Assembly: GCA_935421215.2 (NCBI GenBank)
Contig: OW285236.1
Span: 157,396,411 to 157,460,410 of the forward strand
DNA length: 64,000 nt
Source: Melolontha melolontha
Taxonomy: Eukaryota > Arthropoda > Insecta > Coleoptera > Scarabaeidae
Direction: 5' to 3'
Made by a program: the position numbers and the translations under genes. Positions within the stretch are counted from its first letter, which is position 1. Every line of letters starts with the position of its first letter. Positions 22,357-35,158 of the stretch are shown piece after piece. The notes under the pieces were generated by a model. It made no database searches, was not told the origin of the DNA, and worked only from the letters and a program-made list of their open reading frames with translations.

Positions 22357-23225
22357 ATAAGGGAGCCGAGATATTTTAATTTAAATAAAATTTACTACTG
22401 AAAATTTATATTACTGCATAAATCAACGAAATCTGAGAAACGGTGCCGATATATCGAAGAAGTATTGTTACGAGATTAAATACGTCCAAGGAGATTCATC
22501 CCAGGTAATTCCAGTAAGAAAATTTGGCTGTTTACAGTTTCGGAGGGAAAATACGAAACATCTACAAGTTCCCGCCAGTTTCGAGCTATATTACCGCGCG
22601 TTTTGTAGACAACCAATTAGGAGGCAGCTATCAAGGCCAATAGGATCGCAGCGTGGGAAGAAAAAGCGCCAATCCGAACACTGCAAGTTCAGGGTCAGGT
22701 ATTTTGAAAAAGAAATGTAAAGTTGAATTTGAATCTGTTCTTAAATTAGTGATAGTCATTTCTAAACAAAATATCATAAGGGAGCCGAGATATTTTAATT
22801 TAAAGAACACTTACTACCGATGCCGAGCAAACATACCTAAATAAATAACATTTATATTGCTGCATAAATCAACGAAATCGGAGAAAATGTGCCGATATAT
22901 CGAATAAGTTTTGTTCCGAGATTAAATATGTCCAGGGGCAGTCATCTCAGGCGATTCCAGTAAGAAAATTTGGCCGTTTACAGTTTTGGAGGGAAAATTC
23001 GAAACATCAACAAGTTACCTCCAATCACGAGGAGTATTACCACGCGTTTTGTAAACAACCAACTTGGATGCTGCTATCAAGGCCAATAGGACCGCAGCGT
23101 GGGAAGAAAAAGCGCCAATCCGAACACTGCGAGTTCAGGGTCAGGTATTTTGAAAAAGAAATGTAAAGTTGAATTTAAACCTGTTCTTAAATTATTGATA
23201 AAGTCATTTCTAAATAAAATATCTT
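22357..23225. repeat. Two tandem units of an about 430-bp satellite
   Basis: Both units start with ATAAGGGAGCCGAGATATTT (22360 and 22778) and share blocks such as GTGCCGATATATCGAA, AGTAAGAAAATTTGGC and AGCGTGGGAAGAAAAAGCGC. Identity is roughly 85-90 percent by eye with small indels, so the duplication is not recent. No gene function is evident; small ORFs inside both units begin alike but diverge. Confidence 0.85.
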
Positions 23226-23855
23226 TTAATTTTACTAAAAATAGAGAATACCAAAGTTATCATTTTAAAATTATTATATTGTTATGCAAAGATTGCTTAC
23301 GTACTATTGCTTGACATAACCTAGCACTAATTGTTATGACATTACTTATTTTTGCTCATGTTATTGCATTTCCCACTATAAATACAAAAAAAACGATATT
23401 GTATAGTATTCCATCACATTTGAAGGTAGTTATTTACGTATTACTTGTGAGATATTTGATTTTGTTTCTGTTTGTATACTTGTCATATGTGTGTGCATTT
23501 AGTTGTTTGTTCATGATACTGACAGTTGCTTCTAATAAAGCTTAATGTAATGTTTACCAGCGTTTTGTAATTTCTACCTGAATAACACTCTGTTCGAAAC
23601 CAACTAAGCAAAATAAATACATCGTTCGTTACCTTTGAAAACGGCATCAACAATCTGGTAAATAGAAAGTAAGATTAATACTGTATTTGACACACGACAC
23701 TACAACCTTCCTGTAGAAGACAGAGTACTCTCATGTTAGTCCGTAGCACTAAATTAAAATATTAGTTTATACATGAACCCTGCTTTATATTTTATTTAAA
23801 CGACCATAGAACGTATAAGTGTTAACCAATTATACTGTTGGCGCGGTTTATATAT
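23226..23855. other. AT-rich DNA without recognisable genes
   Basis: Contains a 69-codon hydrophobic ORF at 23336-23545 with no recognised motif; probably chance. Confidence 0.5.
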
Positions 23856-24132
23856 TTAACCCTACAGTAGTGGCGCTCCATTTCGTGACACCAACAGTGG
23901 CGCCTGGTCTCTCGGACCCGGCATGTACAATAGAATTAAAACAATTGAAAAATAAAGTTTTTATTCACAAACCTATGTTATTACGTTGCAAAAATAAAAG
24001 TATTACATATTTCAGACAATGTCATAAGTAATAGGACAAACAAGCATGTATATGAAGCCAATTGAAAATACTTTTGTTTAGTTTTTATAAAAATAGACAA
24101 ATAGATTGTATGTTTGCACTAGAAATTAGTAC

Positions 24133-27107
24133 CTAGCCTTTCTTACAGTCTGGGCAAATTATCACTGCATGTTGTAGACATACAAACTTTTGGCACTTGA
24201 AACAATAGTACTTAGATTTATTGTCAGCATGACACGAGTAACATCGCTTTCTTTTTCCTAGTGTTATAAATGCATCTATATTCGTTGGCTGAGATTTTCC
24301 GGCAACTTCCTGTCTTCTTTCACGCACTGGAATAGGAACATTTAGTTCCATGGAGCGTCTTTTCAAGTGCTCTTCAGTTAGATCGAACGATAATTTTCTC
24401 AAAAACTGTCTCCTTTCGATAGATTTTATATCGGGATTGTTAGCAACGTAAATTATTTGTGAATTTATACCCGCAACATTGAGAAGGGCATAGAATATAA
24501 CCATAGGCCATCTCCTAGTGTTTCTAGCCACATCATATTGCAGTGGAATTTACTTTGAAATTGCTTATTAATTTTTTTATTCACACTACAGCTTATATCG
24601 CCGGCTATTCAGTCTAGTAGAATCCACGAACTGCCATCTCATGAATCGTTCCTTGCGGATCAGGGTTAAATTTCGTTTTCCAGAATAAAACCATAAACAC
24701 AAATAAAACACAAATCAGTTCCCTTTTGTTAGTGTATTTAAAAAATTAAAAAAAAATCCCTCTACAAAGTGTATAGGGTGCTAAAGCATCATCAAACAGT
24801 AGCAATGAGGAAACACTCTTTGTGAATAATGACTCGCACAAAGAGAAAAACCTCTTGTGAATCTCGATCAAACATAAACTAATAAATACTAGTGAAATCT
24901 GTCAAGTTTAACCTCTACTGTGACCCCTTCAAACAAATATCAAAAACAAATAAGTTTTCAAAACTCACGAAAATTGAAATTTTGTCATGCGCCAAAAGAA
25001 CACAACAAGGTCAAACCCCACTAAAGAAAACTCCAACCTTGAATTCAAAAATGTTCTCGAAAATTATTTTTAAGAAAAAACTTCCCTTACAAAAAACATG
25101 ACAACTTTCTCTAATACCCATATGCTATTTTCAAATATAAATTATTACAAGAAATACATGAAATTATAATAATGAAAATAATCGTGATATCAAATATATA
25201 AACAAAATATTTTTATCAACTTACATAGATCTATGCACGATTTTATAAAATGCACGAGAGATATCTTTTTCACAAAATTTCAATAAACATAAAAAAACAC
25301 TCGCATAAATCGAATTAAGATTAACTTGCACCTTACAATAAATGCAAAAACAAAATACAACCCGATTTTGTAAAACAAAGAATAAAATTGAGAATTTTAT
25401 TCTTTCATAAACCGATCACTTTAACAGTCAAGATATCTCTAAATCAAAATAAAATTTCAATATCCGCTTGTCCATCCCCACCATCTATAAAAATCAAAAT
25501 ATATACAGACAACACATTTTAACAAATACAATATCCGGAAAAGCGGCAAGTTCAATCCTTTGGTCAACCTATATATACGAGGGCTAATCATAATTTCATA
25601 CATTATAAAATTTATTTTACTTATAAAATAATATATATATAACGATCCCCGTCTGAAATAAATAAACATACAACTGAAATAGCTAATTTTTTTAAAATGT
25701 CCCTAACTATGGAGTCCACAAATTGTTCAATCTTTTTTCCTTTCTTGTCCAAGGAAAAATCTATAGCAATATGTAGCACACAATTTATCTAAATTATCTA
25801 CTCCACCTTTAGTGTGATTGTAGAACGTTATTATATCAGGCTTCTTTTTGTCTCCGGTTTCTGCATCAATTACGTGATCATGGTGTAAAGTGGAAATGAG
25901 GATGATATTTTGGTACCTTTTAGGTACATACGATATAATTGGAAAATCCTTCTGAAATCCAAATACGGACGAATATACACTACGTGCTCTTGTGTTGACA
26001 AATTCTGGCGGAATTTCTCTTTTGTTTTTCTTCATAGTACCCACATAGGTAAGGCGATGTTCGTTCAATAAAACTTTGACTAAATTATAACTGGTCAACC
26101 AGTTATCGCAGGTAACATTTCTATTCGTGCCAGATAATGAAGATACCATTCTAAGCACAATACTCTCAGGATCGTTCTTCATAGAATATGGACCTTCTGG
26201 TTGTTGTCCCACGTACACTTCAAGATTTAATGAATAGCTTGTTCGTGAATCTGCCACAGCAAAAATTTTGATACCGTATTTATTCGGTTTTGATGGGATA
26301 TATTGCTTGAATCAGCATCTACCTCTAAAAGCTTCTAGCTTTTCATCTATTGTTGTGAACTCTCCAGGTGTATATGCAGACTTACAATTAGCAACAATCA
26401 AATTAAAAACGTCTCGTATTGGCGCTAATTTGTCAATAGATCTTCTTTCTTCTCTAGTGGTTAGATCATCGAAACGTAAACAGCGTAGTAGAAACAGGAA
26501 TCTTTGATGGGACATTGTGCGCCAGAACCTTTCAGCTCCTATACCATTTCTATCCCATAGTTCTTTTGAATTTATCCGACCACTTTTCAAGACTCCAGCT
26601 AAATATAGTAAACCTAACAAAGCTCTTATTTCTATGACGTCAGGGTTTCTGGTCGATCTGTCTCTTTTGTGTTTGTCTGCCACGCTTTCAAATATAGCGA
26701 TTAGTGTTTTCCGTAATAATTTGTTCTATCTCTTTTGAAATAATTAATTCCCAACATTCTGTATGGGATCTCATATTTCTAGCGTTCCCTTTGACGCCAG
26801 GTAAGATTCGAATTAAATTTTCTGTTCTTGTTCTAACATTTTTATTGGCACATATTTTGTTCCACTTACTCTTTCCATCTTTACCAGTAAAGTATGACTT
26901 TTGATGCAATTTTGAATTATCCGAGCTTGTATCGGAATCACTTTCATCCTGATCCATTTCTTGTTCAGTCTCGCTGTCAGTATCTCTGGTCTGAGTAACA
27001 TCCTCTTCGTAGGCTAACTCTTCTACAGCATCGACAGTATCTTCTTCCGCTTGAATTTCCTCCCAGATGCGCAACAATCGCGCCTGCTCCTTCTCGTAAT
27101 CTCCCAT
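24133..27107 (-). pseudogene. piggyBac transposase 2, interrupted by an insertion
   Basis: Starts at ATG 27107 after an apparent 5' UTR intron (GTAAGTTACG.. near 27172 to ..ATTTTAG near 27114). An acidic N-terminus is followed by the core. Catalytic Asp residues are in TIDEKLEAF (about 26335), TCDNWLTS (about 26105) and GGVDNLDK (about 25810). The C-terminal part resumes at 24543 with DVARNTRRWPM and ends in a Cys-rich finger (CYSCHAD, CFKCQKFVC, CPDC). Lesions: an extra T in a T-run near 26690, TGA at about 26310 in place of Ser after RGRC, and a 1.2-kb insertion at 24548-25768. It differs clearly in sequence from piggyBac 1. Confidence 0.9.
24548..25768. mobile_element. Solo-LTR-like insertion in piggyBac 2
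   Basis: Begins TGCAGTGG and ends ATAGCA (TG..CA), flanked by the 4-bp duplication ATAT, and exactly interrupts the transposase between TY and DVARN. About 1.2 kb with no real ORF. An AGACGGGGA motif (minus strand, near 25655) and a block near 24755-24850 resemble sequence at 32180-32880, suggesting a second relative. Superfamily unknown. Confidence 0.65.
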
Positions 27108-27408
27108 TGTATACTAAAATATTATAATATGTAAGTTAACACAAAAAATAATATCTAATTATCGTAACTTACGAGAAGAAGAAAACAAAATTTGTAACAC
27201 GAACGGTGGCGCGGGTGTCACAGACCTAAATTTGCGTATAAGTCGGAATCGCAACAAGCTACAACGCGCGCGCTAGACAAGTGCATACTGAGGGCCGATT
27301 TGAGAAGCTATTATGGCGCATAGACCACAGCGTGTCCCCACTCCAATGTTACAGTGCAATATATTTGAGTTGGGTCTGTGAGACCCAGCGCCACTACTGT
27401 AGGCTTAA

Positions 27409-29274
27409 CATTTAAACACATATATTGAAGTCTCGTAAATTTTTTATTTTTATTTTATTTTTTATCTAAGTATTTTTATTATTATCAGCATTCGAGGGAA
27501 GTGGTTCGTAATAATATATACATACAAAAACTGCCTTCTAACACAAAATTTCGCAGTTTATTTCTTTTTTCTTTCTTTAATCAAACTATAATAAGAAGAT
27601 AATACAATATTGTTATTCATTATATTTGCGCCTCATTAAAAATATATATAGGCTGAAATTTATAGGTATGTTATTACGTAATGAAACAAAATTAATTCTT
27701 GAAATGGGTCAAGTGCGTAAAGAGCCAATATGTTATTTACTTTAGTCCACCACTTATTAACCTGCTTTACACCTGGCAATAAATTGTATTCAATTTGAAC
27801 AAGATAACCAATTTTTGAACAATTTTCCTTTTTGTAGACTTGTTGTAGACTTGTACTTGTTGTAGAAGTTGATAAATTTTTAATGTTAATTCGACTAGAA
27901 ATTTACCAATTTATACGTTTCGTAACATGTTCCAATTTTCATTAATTTTTGGTTAAATAAAAGGGAACTATATGACGTATTGCTGTGTAGTTTGATCCTT
28001 AAAATGCCCTAATTATATCAAACGTGAATCGTTACACAACGCATATGTATTGTTAGACTTTTGTATGAATTGTTCTGAGGTTTTGTTTTATAAAAGGGTT
28101 CTTTTGTAACTAGGCCTAGCATCCAATGTAAAAGGGGTAACAAAGGGCACTCCAAGATATCAAGTTTATTACGTTTATTGTTCCCACGTAATTACACGGA
28201 TGAATACTGAGCTTTATGAACATAATTATTTAATAATAATCATTTAATAACTAATACAATTTATTTATTGTTTGTTAGCTACTTGATCTTATTCTACATC
28301 GATTCATTGAAAAATGTTTCTAATTTTTATGCCAAGTAATGTCAGCATTAGTTCCTGCGATTATAATTTTCTTATTGCGTGTGATAAGAAGTAACTAGTT
28401 CTTTCATTTTGTGGAACAACTGTAAATGATATTTAATATTATTTATATAATACTGATAAAAAGATCATGCCAAATTATACTTTTTAAATAACAAATTTTA
28501 TTGCTAGTCGTAAAGCAAATTGTATTTGCGGCACTATTTTTTGAAATAACTAACTTTGAAATTAAAAATTTGGACAAGGTTTTTGTTTACATTTTGGAAA
28601 TGTTAAAGTTACTCATATTGTATGATAATGAAAGCAAAGATTCTGACAAACGATTTTTGTTTTAGGTCGAAAAATGTATCGTAGAATATAAAATATAACT
28701 TTGAAAAATAAAATATTTCTTAGCGTCGTGGGTTCTTAATTTAACGCAGAAAATACAAATAAACAATTTTATTATCATTTTTATTGCTCACTTGAAAATG
28801 ATTTTAAAACATGACTTGTTTTTAAATGATTTGTCTATTAGAAACAAATTGACCGTCATCCCATTAATGTTTCAAAGCGAAGGCTAGAATATAAATGTTT
28901 TAATTAGTTCTTTTGTATTAAGTATGTTTAATTATTAGGTTGTTACAGGTATATAAGAAATGGCAGAATGTATTGTTCGAAAATGAAATATAGCATATTG
29001 TAATAATTATCAAGAAGAGAGAAGCCCTTCTGTAGAAATTTGTGAAAATGTGAAAGGTGTTAGGTTACAATGTAGCGAATATTTTAAATTATTCTTTGAA
29101 TAGCATACTTAATATATATCTACTATATGAAAAAAAAACAAATAATAAATAAAAGTATATATTATTATATATTTTTAAACTAAATTTTGTACAAATGTTT
29201 TTCCTGTGTTGAAAATAATAAGTAAAAATTTTCATTGAAAATTAGTATCCTGGAAAAAAATTAATAATACGTTT
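27409..29274. other. AT-rich DNA without recognisable genes
   Basis: No ORF of note and no clear repeats on either strand. Confidence 0.6.
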
Positions 29275-29575
29275 CCGCTGTAAGAACTCCTGCTCATTCC
29301 ATGTAAATTGTGGGGCATGGGCATCATGTAGCTGTTGTAAGTTCATTGAAGGATTAGGTAGCATATGAAACCTTCGACCTATCATATCTCAGACGTGTTC
29401 TGTGAGCGATGGATCTGGTAATCGCGCAGCCCAATTGCTGACCTCTTCCAGGGGTCGTAATGTTTCAATTCCAATTGAGAACGTGCATTGTCTTGCTGGA
29501 ATGTGGCATTATTTAACCCTTGGATATATGGTTGAGCATTTAAATGACCTTGAAGGAAAATTAATCATTTATTAT
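29275..29575 (-). pseudogene. Tc1-like transposase C-terminal fragment
   Basis: Minus-strand reading gives HLNAQPYIQGL, ATFQQDNARSHIG (second catalytic Asp), WAARLPDPSLTEHVWDMIGRR (Glu of the third position) and NEQEFLQR. This is the typical C-terminal half of Tc1-family DD34E transposases. It is degenerate and no termini were found. Confidence 0.75.
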
Positions 29576-30308
29576 TTTCGACAGAATAAAAAAATATATA
29601 CTTTCAAGTAATTTGGTAATTTGTTTTATTTTATCATATAGCGGCATACAAGCGACAGATCTTCCTACTCTTTTTGAATTTAGTTCCATACATTTAATGA
29701 ATATGATTTTTGGAGAAAATGTTAAAAATAAATAGACATAACATATACAATACATAATTTAAACACTGTTTGGTTGATATTTCAGTATTTAATTATATTA
29801 TAGAATAAAAATATTTTGACGGAAATACTGTAAAAAATTAGCTTATTTATGTACTTTAGCGAATTATATTATTCTCTGCTCTGTACTGGACAGGACTTGC
29901 CATATAAATTCAACTTTCTAAGGTAGACTGGTACACATACCTACTTTCATGTAATACATAACTACCGTAAAGAAAATCGCCTTTGTGTTATGCAAGAAAA
30001 TTAAATTAAGCTATTTAGTTTTAGAAAGAAGTACTAAAATGATGAAAGATATTGTTTTTTCTATAAAATGCCCAGAGATTGTAAATGTCTATGATAAAAC
30101 CGATTTACATTTTTGTTTGCGATCCAATTAAATATTTTTGCACCGGACACAGAAGGTAATGTTTTTTTTTTAATAACTTCAGGTAAATTTCATGATCTAC
30201 CCTAAGTTGATATTAAATGAAAGTTCTAATTATATAAAATAACGTAAGTTAGAAACTTACAGCAAGGTATTAACGAATAAAAGTAAGCGATAACAGTTCA
30301 CTATAAAT
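29576..30308. other. AT-rich DNA without recognisable genes
   Basis: Nothing recognised. Confidence 0.5.
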
Positions 30309-30320
30309 ATAAGTCAATTA

Positions 30321-30421
30321 ATACAAAGGTATTTTATTTGTATTATTATATTATATTATAATATTTGTATTATACAAAACTGGTGGGGTTTACCTACCCA
30401 CGTATATTTCAATTAATTCTG
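30321..30421. mobile_element. Short non-coding element with 12-bp target duplication (copy 2)
   Basis: Flanked by ATAAGTCAATTA at 30309-30320 and 30422-30433. It begins ATACAAAGGTATTTTA and ends with the same ~57 bp as the element at 11414-11690, but lacks that copy's internal hairpin. Confidence 0.75.
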
Positions 30422-30449
30422 ATAAGTCAATTAGCTGTATGAGTTCATT

Positions 30450-31330
30450 ATATCTAAAGACGTTACACGTTTTAGACGGTATGTTTGTGCGCTATTATCC
30501 AAAAGGTTCAATGCCAAAGGATTTGGATGTGCTTCAAGGTGTGTGAGATAATTGCGTATTTTGCCTCCTCGCGCACTGTCCGCATGTGAAGATCATGATG
30601 TAGCGTGGTATTTGTTACAAATCAGGGTGCAATTGTATTTTTTCTCAGTACTTTGGATTGAAACCGTTGAAGAATTTCCAGATTAGAGACACTCGCGGTT
30701 CACCACATTTTAACCCCATAGGTCCACACTGGCTTCAAAATCTCCTTGTACACAATAAGTTTTTTTCCAGAGATAGTGGAGATCGCTGGCCAATGAGTTT
30801 GGAGAATGTCAGCCCTAGCTGCTTTCTCTTCGAGAAGATGTGCTTAGTCCACGTTAACCGTCTGATGAATTACGAGATATTTGACGCTTTCATTCTGGGG
30901 TATCTGAAAATTGTTTAATGAAACTGGAGGACATGTATCTCGATGTAATGTATATGTTACATGCATTGATTTTAGTTCGCTGGTTTTTATTTTCCACTTT
31001 CTTTGCCACTCCTTAATGATTTTTGGAGATAATGTGATGCCACTGTAGGATTACTACTTGTCGCTAATAATGCTATATCATCGGCATATGTCGCGGTAGT
31101 TGCAGTATGCGATATTGATACATTGCCGGTATAAATTTAATAAAGGATAGAGCCAATAACACTACCTTGGGGTACTCCAGCTTGTATTCGGTTCAGTGTT
31201 GTCAAAATGGTTAAGGAAAGATATATAAGCATGTGAGAGTAAGCTACATATGGAAGATCATTGGAGTTTCTTGACATATGCGCCTACGTTTCTATAACTA
31301 AGATGTTCGTTCATGCTGTGCCGAATAAGA
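30450..31330 (-). pseudogene. Jockey-clade reverse transcriptase remnant
   Basis: Minus-strand reading contains AGVPQGSVIGSIL (about 31190-31150), TYADDIALLA (about 31100-31070, the RT active site), and then RLTWTKHIFSRRKQLGLTFSKL (about 30870-30805), the thumb motif of Jockey-type elements. Frameshifts and stops are frequent. Recognisable sequence ends near 30450. It is unrelated to the Penelope-type RT at 20 kb. Confidence 0.8.
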
Positions 31331-32099
31331 AAGTATCTCTGAAGTGCGTTGCGTACATCGGCACTAAAAAATTCACTGCAGACAGGAGATATGAATAGTC
31401 AATTTGATTTTTATCAAATTTACGCAGAAACTCAGCACTGGCGTTCTCTCCTCGTGATGTTACATTCTGAAAGTTGTCACTCTTGTAGCAATTCATTTTT
31501 AGTTTCATAAGGACACAATAAAGAAGCATAACTTCCTGGGGGGAATAAATTAAAGACAAAGAGATCAAATCTGTATACGTTGCAATCCTGAGTGGTGCAC
31601 CGTGCAAAAATTGTTTACATGTAATAATTAACCTGTCCGCGTGGGGGAATTTTACAGGTGGTCTATTATATTATGTGGTCTTGATTAGATGGAAGATTCC
31701 CATAATAACATTAATCACACTTAAGATATCTATGGCCTCATAGGTGCATACCCAGACATAGTGCTTACCAATGTTCATTTTTATTTATGTTATGTTTGAG
31801 GAACATGTGGAAACATATTGCTACGAATAGTGGGTTGAAGATTTGTTACACCACTTTCCACAACTAGTTTTCCCAACTAGGTTCTCTCTGCCTGTGAATT
31901 TTCAAATCTGAGACCTCTAACTTCTCGTGTTCCACTTAGGAAAGACGTGTCTATAATATGAGTTTAGCGCCAGTGAAATGTTCACAAAAAATTTATTTAT
32001 CTGTCTTATGTAAGTTAAATATTTTCTAATCTCTCTTTAAATTTCTTTTAATATATTAATTAAACATTAAAAAAATATTAATTAAACAGAAATATTGAA
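31331..32099. other. Unassigned DNA
   Basis: A 98-codon minus-strand ORF (31607-31311) has no motif I recognise and may be chance or part of the damaged retroelement beside it. Confidence 0.45.
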
Positions 32100-32742
32100 A
32101 TGAGTAAATAAAACAAACGCAGGTTAAAATTCAAAATAAATATTTAATTACTACAAAAATAAAAAAAAATAAAAAAATATCTCTTTACAAAGTATAAAGA
32201 TGCTGTATCATACAAAAATACTTGAGGTAAAAACATTCATTAAAAATTGACAGCTAAATGAATGGAAAACATCCTCTTTAATGACTCCGACCAAAACTTA
32301 TCTAAAAATAATCAAGTTCAATATTAAATTCTTCCCACCACTGTATACTCAGATATTGATGCACGAACAAAAACTTACGCATATGCATTAACATGCACAA
32401 AAACCCTTGAATCCACTCGAACAAATTTTATATCTATAAAATTACAAATAATTTTAATACCAAACTGTATTACCTGTATTTCTAATACTTAAATCTCTTA
32501 ACTATAAGCTTCAATACAATGGAAATATTATAATAATACTTATGATTATTTCTTATATTATGACGTCATAAACTTTTAAATACTTACAAAAAACTAAATA
32601 TGGAGACACTTACAAAGAAGGTGCTTAATCAAATTTAATCATCAATACATACGAGAATTTATCTCTTTAAATATCGGGAACCTAATACTTAAATAACAAC
32701 AACTATTAACACATTAAAAAAAATCAACCCGAACTAAATAAT

Positions 32743-32794
<52 letters not shown>

Positions 32795-32930
32795 TTATCA
32801 CGAAGCAAACAACCTTCTCGTTTAATAGTTATAAGTTATAATACGTCTCCCCGTCTCTACAATTTGCACATCCAATGCACGCCGGGAAAAATCAGTTTTT
32901 CCCTCGCAATTTATAAACATACAGTTATGT
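32100..32930. other. Possible diverged relative of the 24.5-kb LTR-like element
   Basis: Blocks near 32180-32300 (CTCTTTACAAAGTATAAAGATG..) resemble 24755-24850 in order, and a minus-strand AGACGGGGAGACG near 32850 resembles the AGACGGGGA of that element. Contains (TA)n at 32744-32790. Ends not defined. Confidence 0.35.
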
Positions 32931-34249
32931 TTTAAAATAAATGCACATTTTTATTTTAAATTAAATTATTATAATTTTTTTTAATAGATCGGGCGGTACA
33001 TTTTTCAAGAAAACTCCTTTAATAAGGAATTTTTTAATATCTGCATAGGTAATTTGATGTTATAGATGCATTAGTCATTGGAGAATTATTATTCAGTATT
33101 ATTTGCGTAATGTACATTGTCTCTTAAGATCTATGTTTTTATAGAAAATTTTATAATAAAATTTCGTAATTATTAACAGTAGAAAATTCATTTTCATGAA
33201 CACCAATTCAATTAGTAATGGAAGTGTTAGAATGTAAAATTTCTGCAACCATATTAATTATTAGAACTTAAATTGGATAACTAATAAATAAATTTATAAA
33301 ACAATAAGAACAGTAACGATAATGAAAGAACAACAACCCTAGTTAAAATAAAAGGGACTAATAATATAATCTAAAGTAATATAAATCTAAATGCAGAGCT
33401 ATAGTTATAATACTAAACAAATAAACTCCCCAAAGAAAGTAACAACAATAAGTTTAAATTAATTTAGTTTATTCACGCCGCTAATATTCATATAAGAAGT
33501 ACATGCGCATATAGACTGAGATAAACACATGTTGAACAATTTCATAGGGAAATGATTAATTTCTGAAACTTTTCCTTAACTATTTTGAGAAACACACTAA
33601 TAGTTACTAACATTTCTAATTGGAAGCCGTGCCTATGAGTTCAAATTTAAGGATATGCGACAAACAAAATTTAGATTTAAAAAATGTCTTAAATTCTTAT
33701 ATTTTCGTGGTTGGGCTTGTAATTTTAGATTAGAAAAAAGTTAAATGCAAAACAACGACCCTTATTTGTTTGGTAGTATAAAAGGAAATGATCTCTATAT
33801 CATATGTCGGAATTACGATTTGACAGTCGGAATTTATTGCTTTACCTAATACATGCACCCAACCCAGTATCAATTGTTGTTCGAAATAATTTGAAGCGCA
33901 TTCTTCAAGTTGTCAGTCTGATGAAAATACCGGAAGAACATTCGAATTTACGGCTGTTGCCCGTCATTGTTGCAAATTTAACAAAATGAAAAATGAAATA
34001 CGAGCCGAGAACAAATTGAATGCATAACAACTGATTGTAAACGAAATGGTAAATTAATTTTATTACAATCTGCGCTTTAATTTAAAAAAATATAAACATT
34101 ACATGATATTAACCGTTGTATAAAAGTTTCATTTGTCAGCGTTTATAATAAATGATAACCACATGTATTTCATTTCCATTCCGAATTACTGTACATAATA
34201 CCTTAAATCTGAACAACTAAAGTGGGTAATCTAATGGAAGTTTACTTTA
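32931..34249. other. AT-rich DNA without recognisable genes
   Basis: Nothing recognised apart from a 61-codon ORF at 33804-33989 without motifs. Confidence 0.5.
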
Positions 34250-34440
34250 ACTGATATATATGTATTATATATGTATATACATATATGGTATTAATAAATC
34301 GGCGATTAAAGGTCTGGTTTATTACTTCAAAGTATATATATTTAAAACAAACCGTACATGTTTCGGCAATGATGCCTTTGTCAAGGATATAAAAAATATA
34401 AATGACAGAATATAAAAAAATGAAGGATAAAGGATATAAA
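34250..34440. repeat. Left arm of a split PLE-type palindrome (family 5), with hammerhead-like core
   Basis: Contains the TCGGCGATTAAAGGTCTGG terminal motif and, on the minus strand near 34385-34350, core TTGACAA, extra A, helix II GGC/GCC, GAA, palindrome ACATGT. Its partner arm appears at 39713-39842 on the other side of two mariners. Confidence 0.7.
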
Positions 34441-35158
34441 ACATAGGGTGGCCCATTAGTGCGAGGAAGTCCAATATTTCGTTTATTACAACACATATCA
34501 AAAAATGTTTCAAATAGAAATTGTAGCAAATGCAACACTGCATATTTGTAAAATAATTGGAACTATACAGAGTGCTCAGATTAGTCGAGGCATTTAACCG
34601 AAATATTTTTTAAACGGCATGGTAGCTATATTTTTACATTATCGCAATCAGTATAACGGTGTACATAAGTCACTAGATTTTTTCGACGAAAGTTTACCGC
34701 GTTGCCAAATTATTGCGGAAAGTATGAAATTTTAGAGAAAATTGCATGATCATAAATGTATCTCATAAAAGTTTACTAATAACATGTAAAGCGAAATTCT
34801 TCTTAATTACAAAGAGAAAGAGTTTATTAAACATATGGCACAAGAGTATTTTTTTTCATACACAGGCTGTTTAATATGAAGGCACAAAATCATCACATTT
34901 TAATAGGTCAAAACTTTTTTTTTTCAAATGATTTCACCCTGTATATTATTGCAAAATTTTGTAAAGCTACTTAATCCCTTCAATTTATGTATATACCATA
35001 TAGCCTCTAAAACCAATAGTTTCAGAGAAATTACCGTTTTATGAAATTCTTATTCTACATAAATTAATTTCGAAATGCGACATAATTTATAAAATTTATT
35101 AACCCTAAGTAAAATATAAAAACATAAATTTCTTTTCTTCTAGATATCTACAAAACAG

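Larger units (their letters stand above)
23856..27408 (-). mobile_element. piggyBac-type transposon 2
   Basis: TTAA at 23856-23859 and 27405-27408. The inverted repeat CCCTACAGTAGTGGCGCT (23860) matches the other end (27404-27387) with one mismatch. Subterminal GGTCTCTCGGACCC (23911) and GGGTCTGTGAGACCC (27372) are short palindromic blocks near each end. The transposase is on the minus strand and is split by a solo-LTR-like insertion. Confidence 0.92.
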
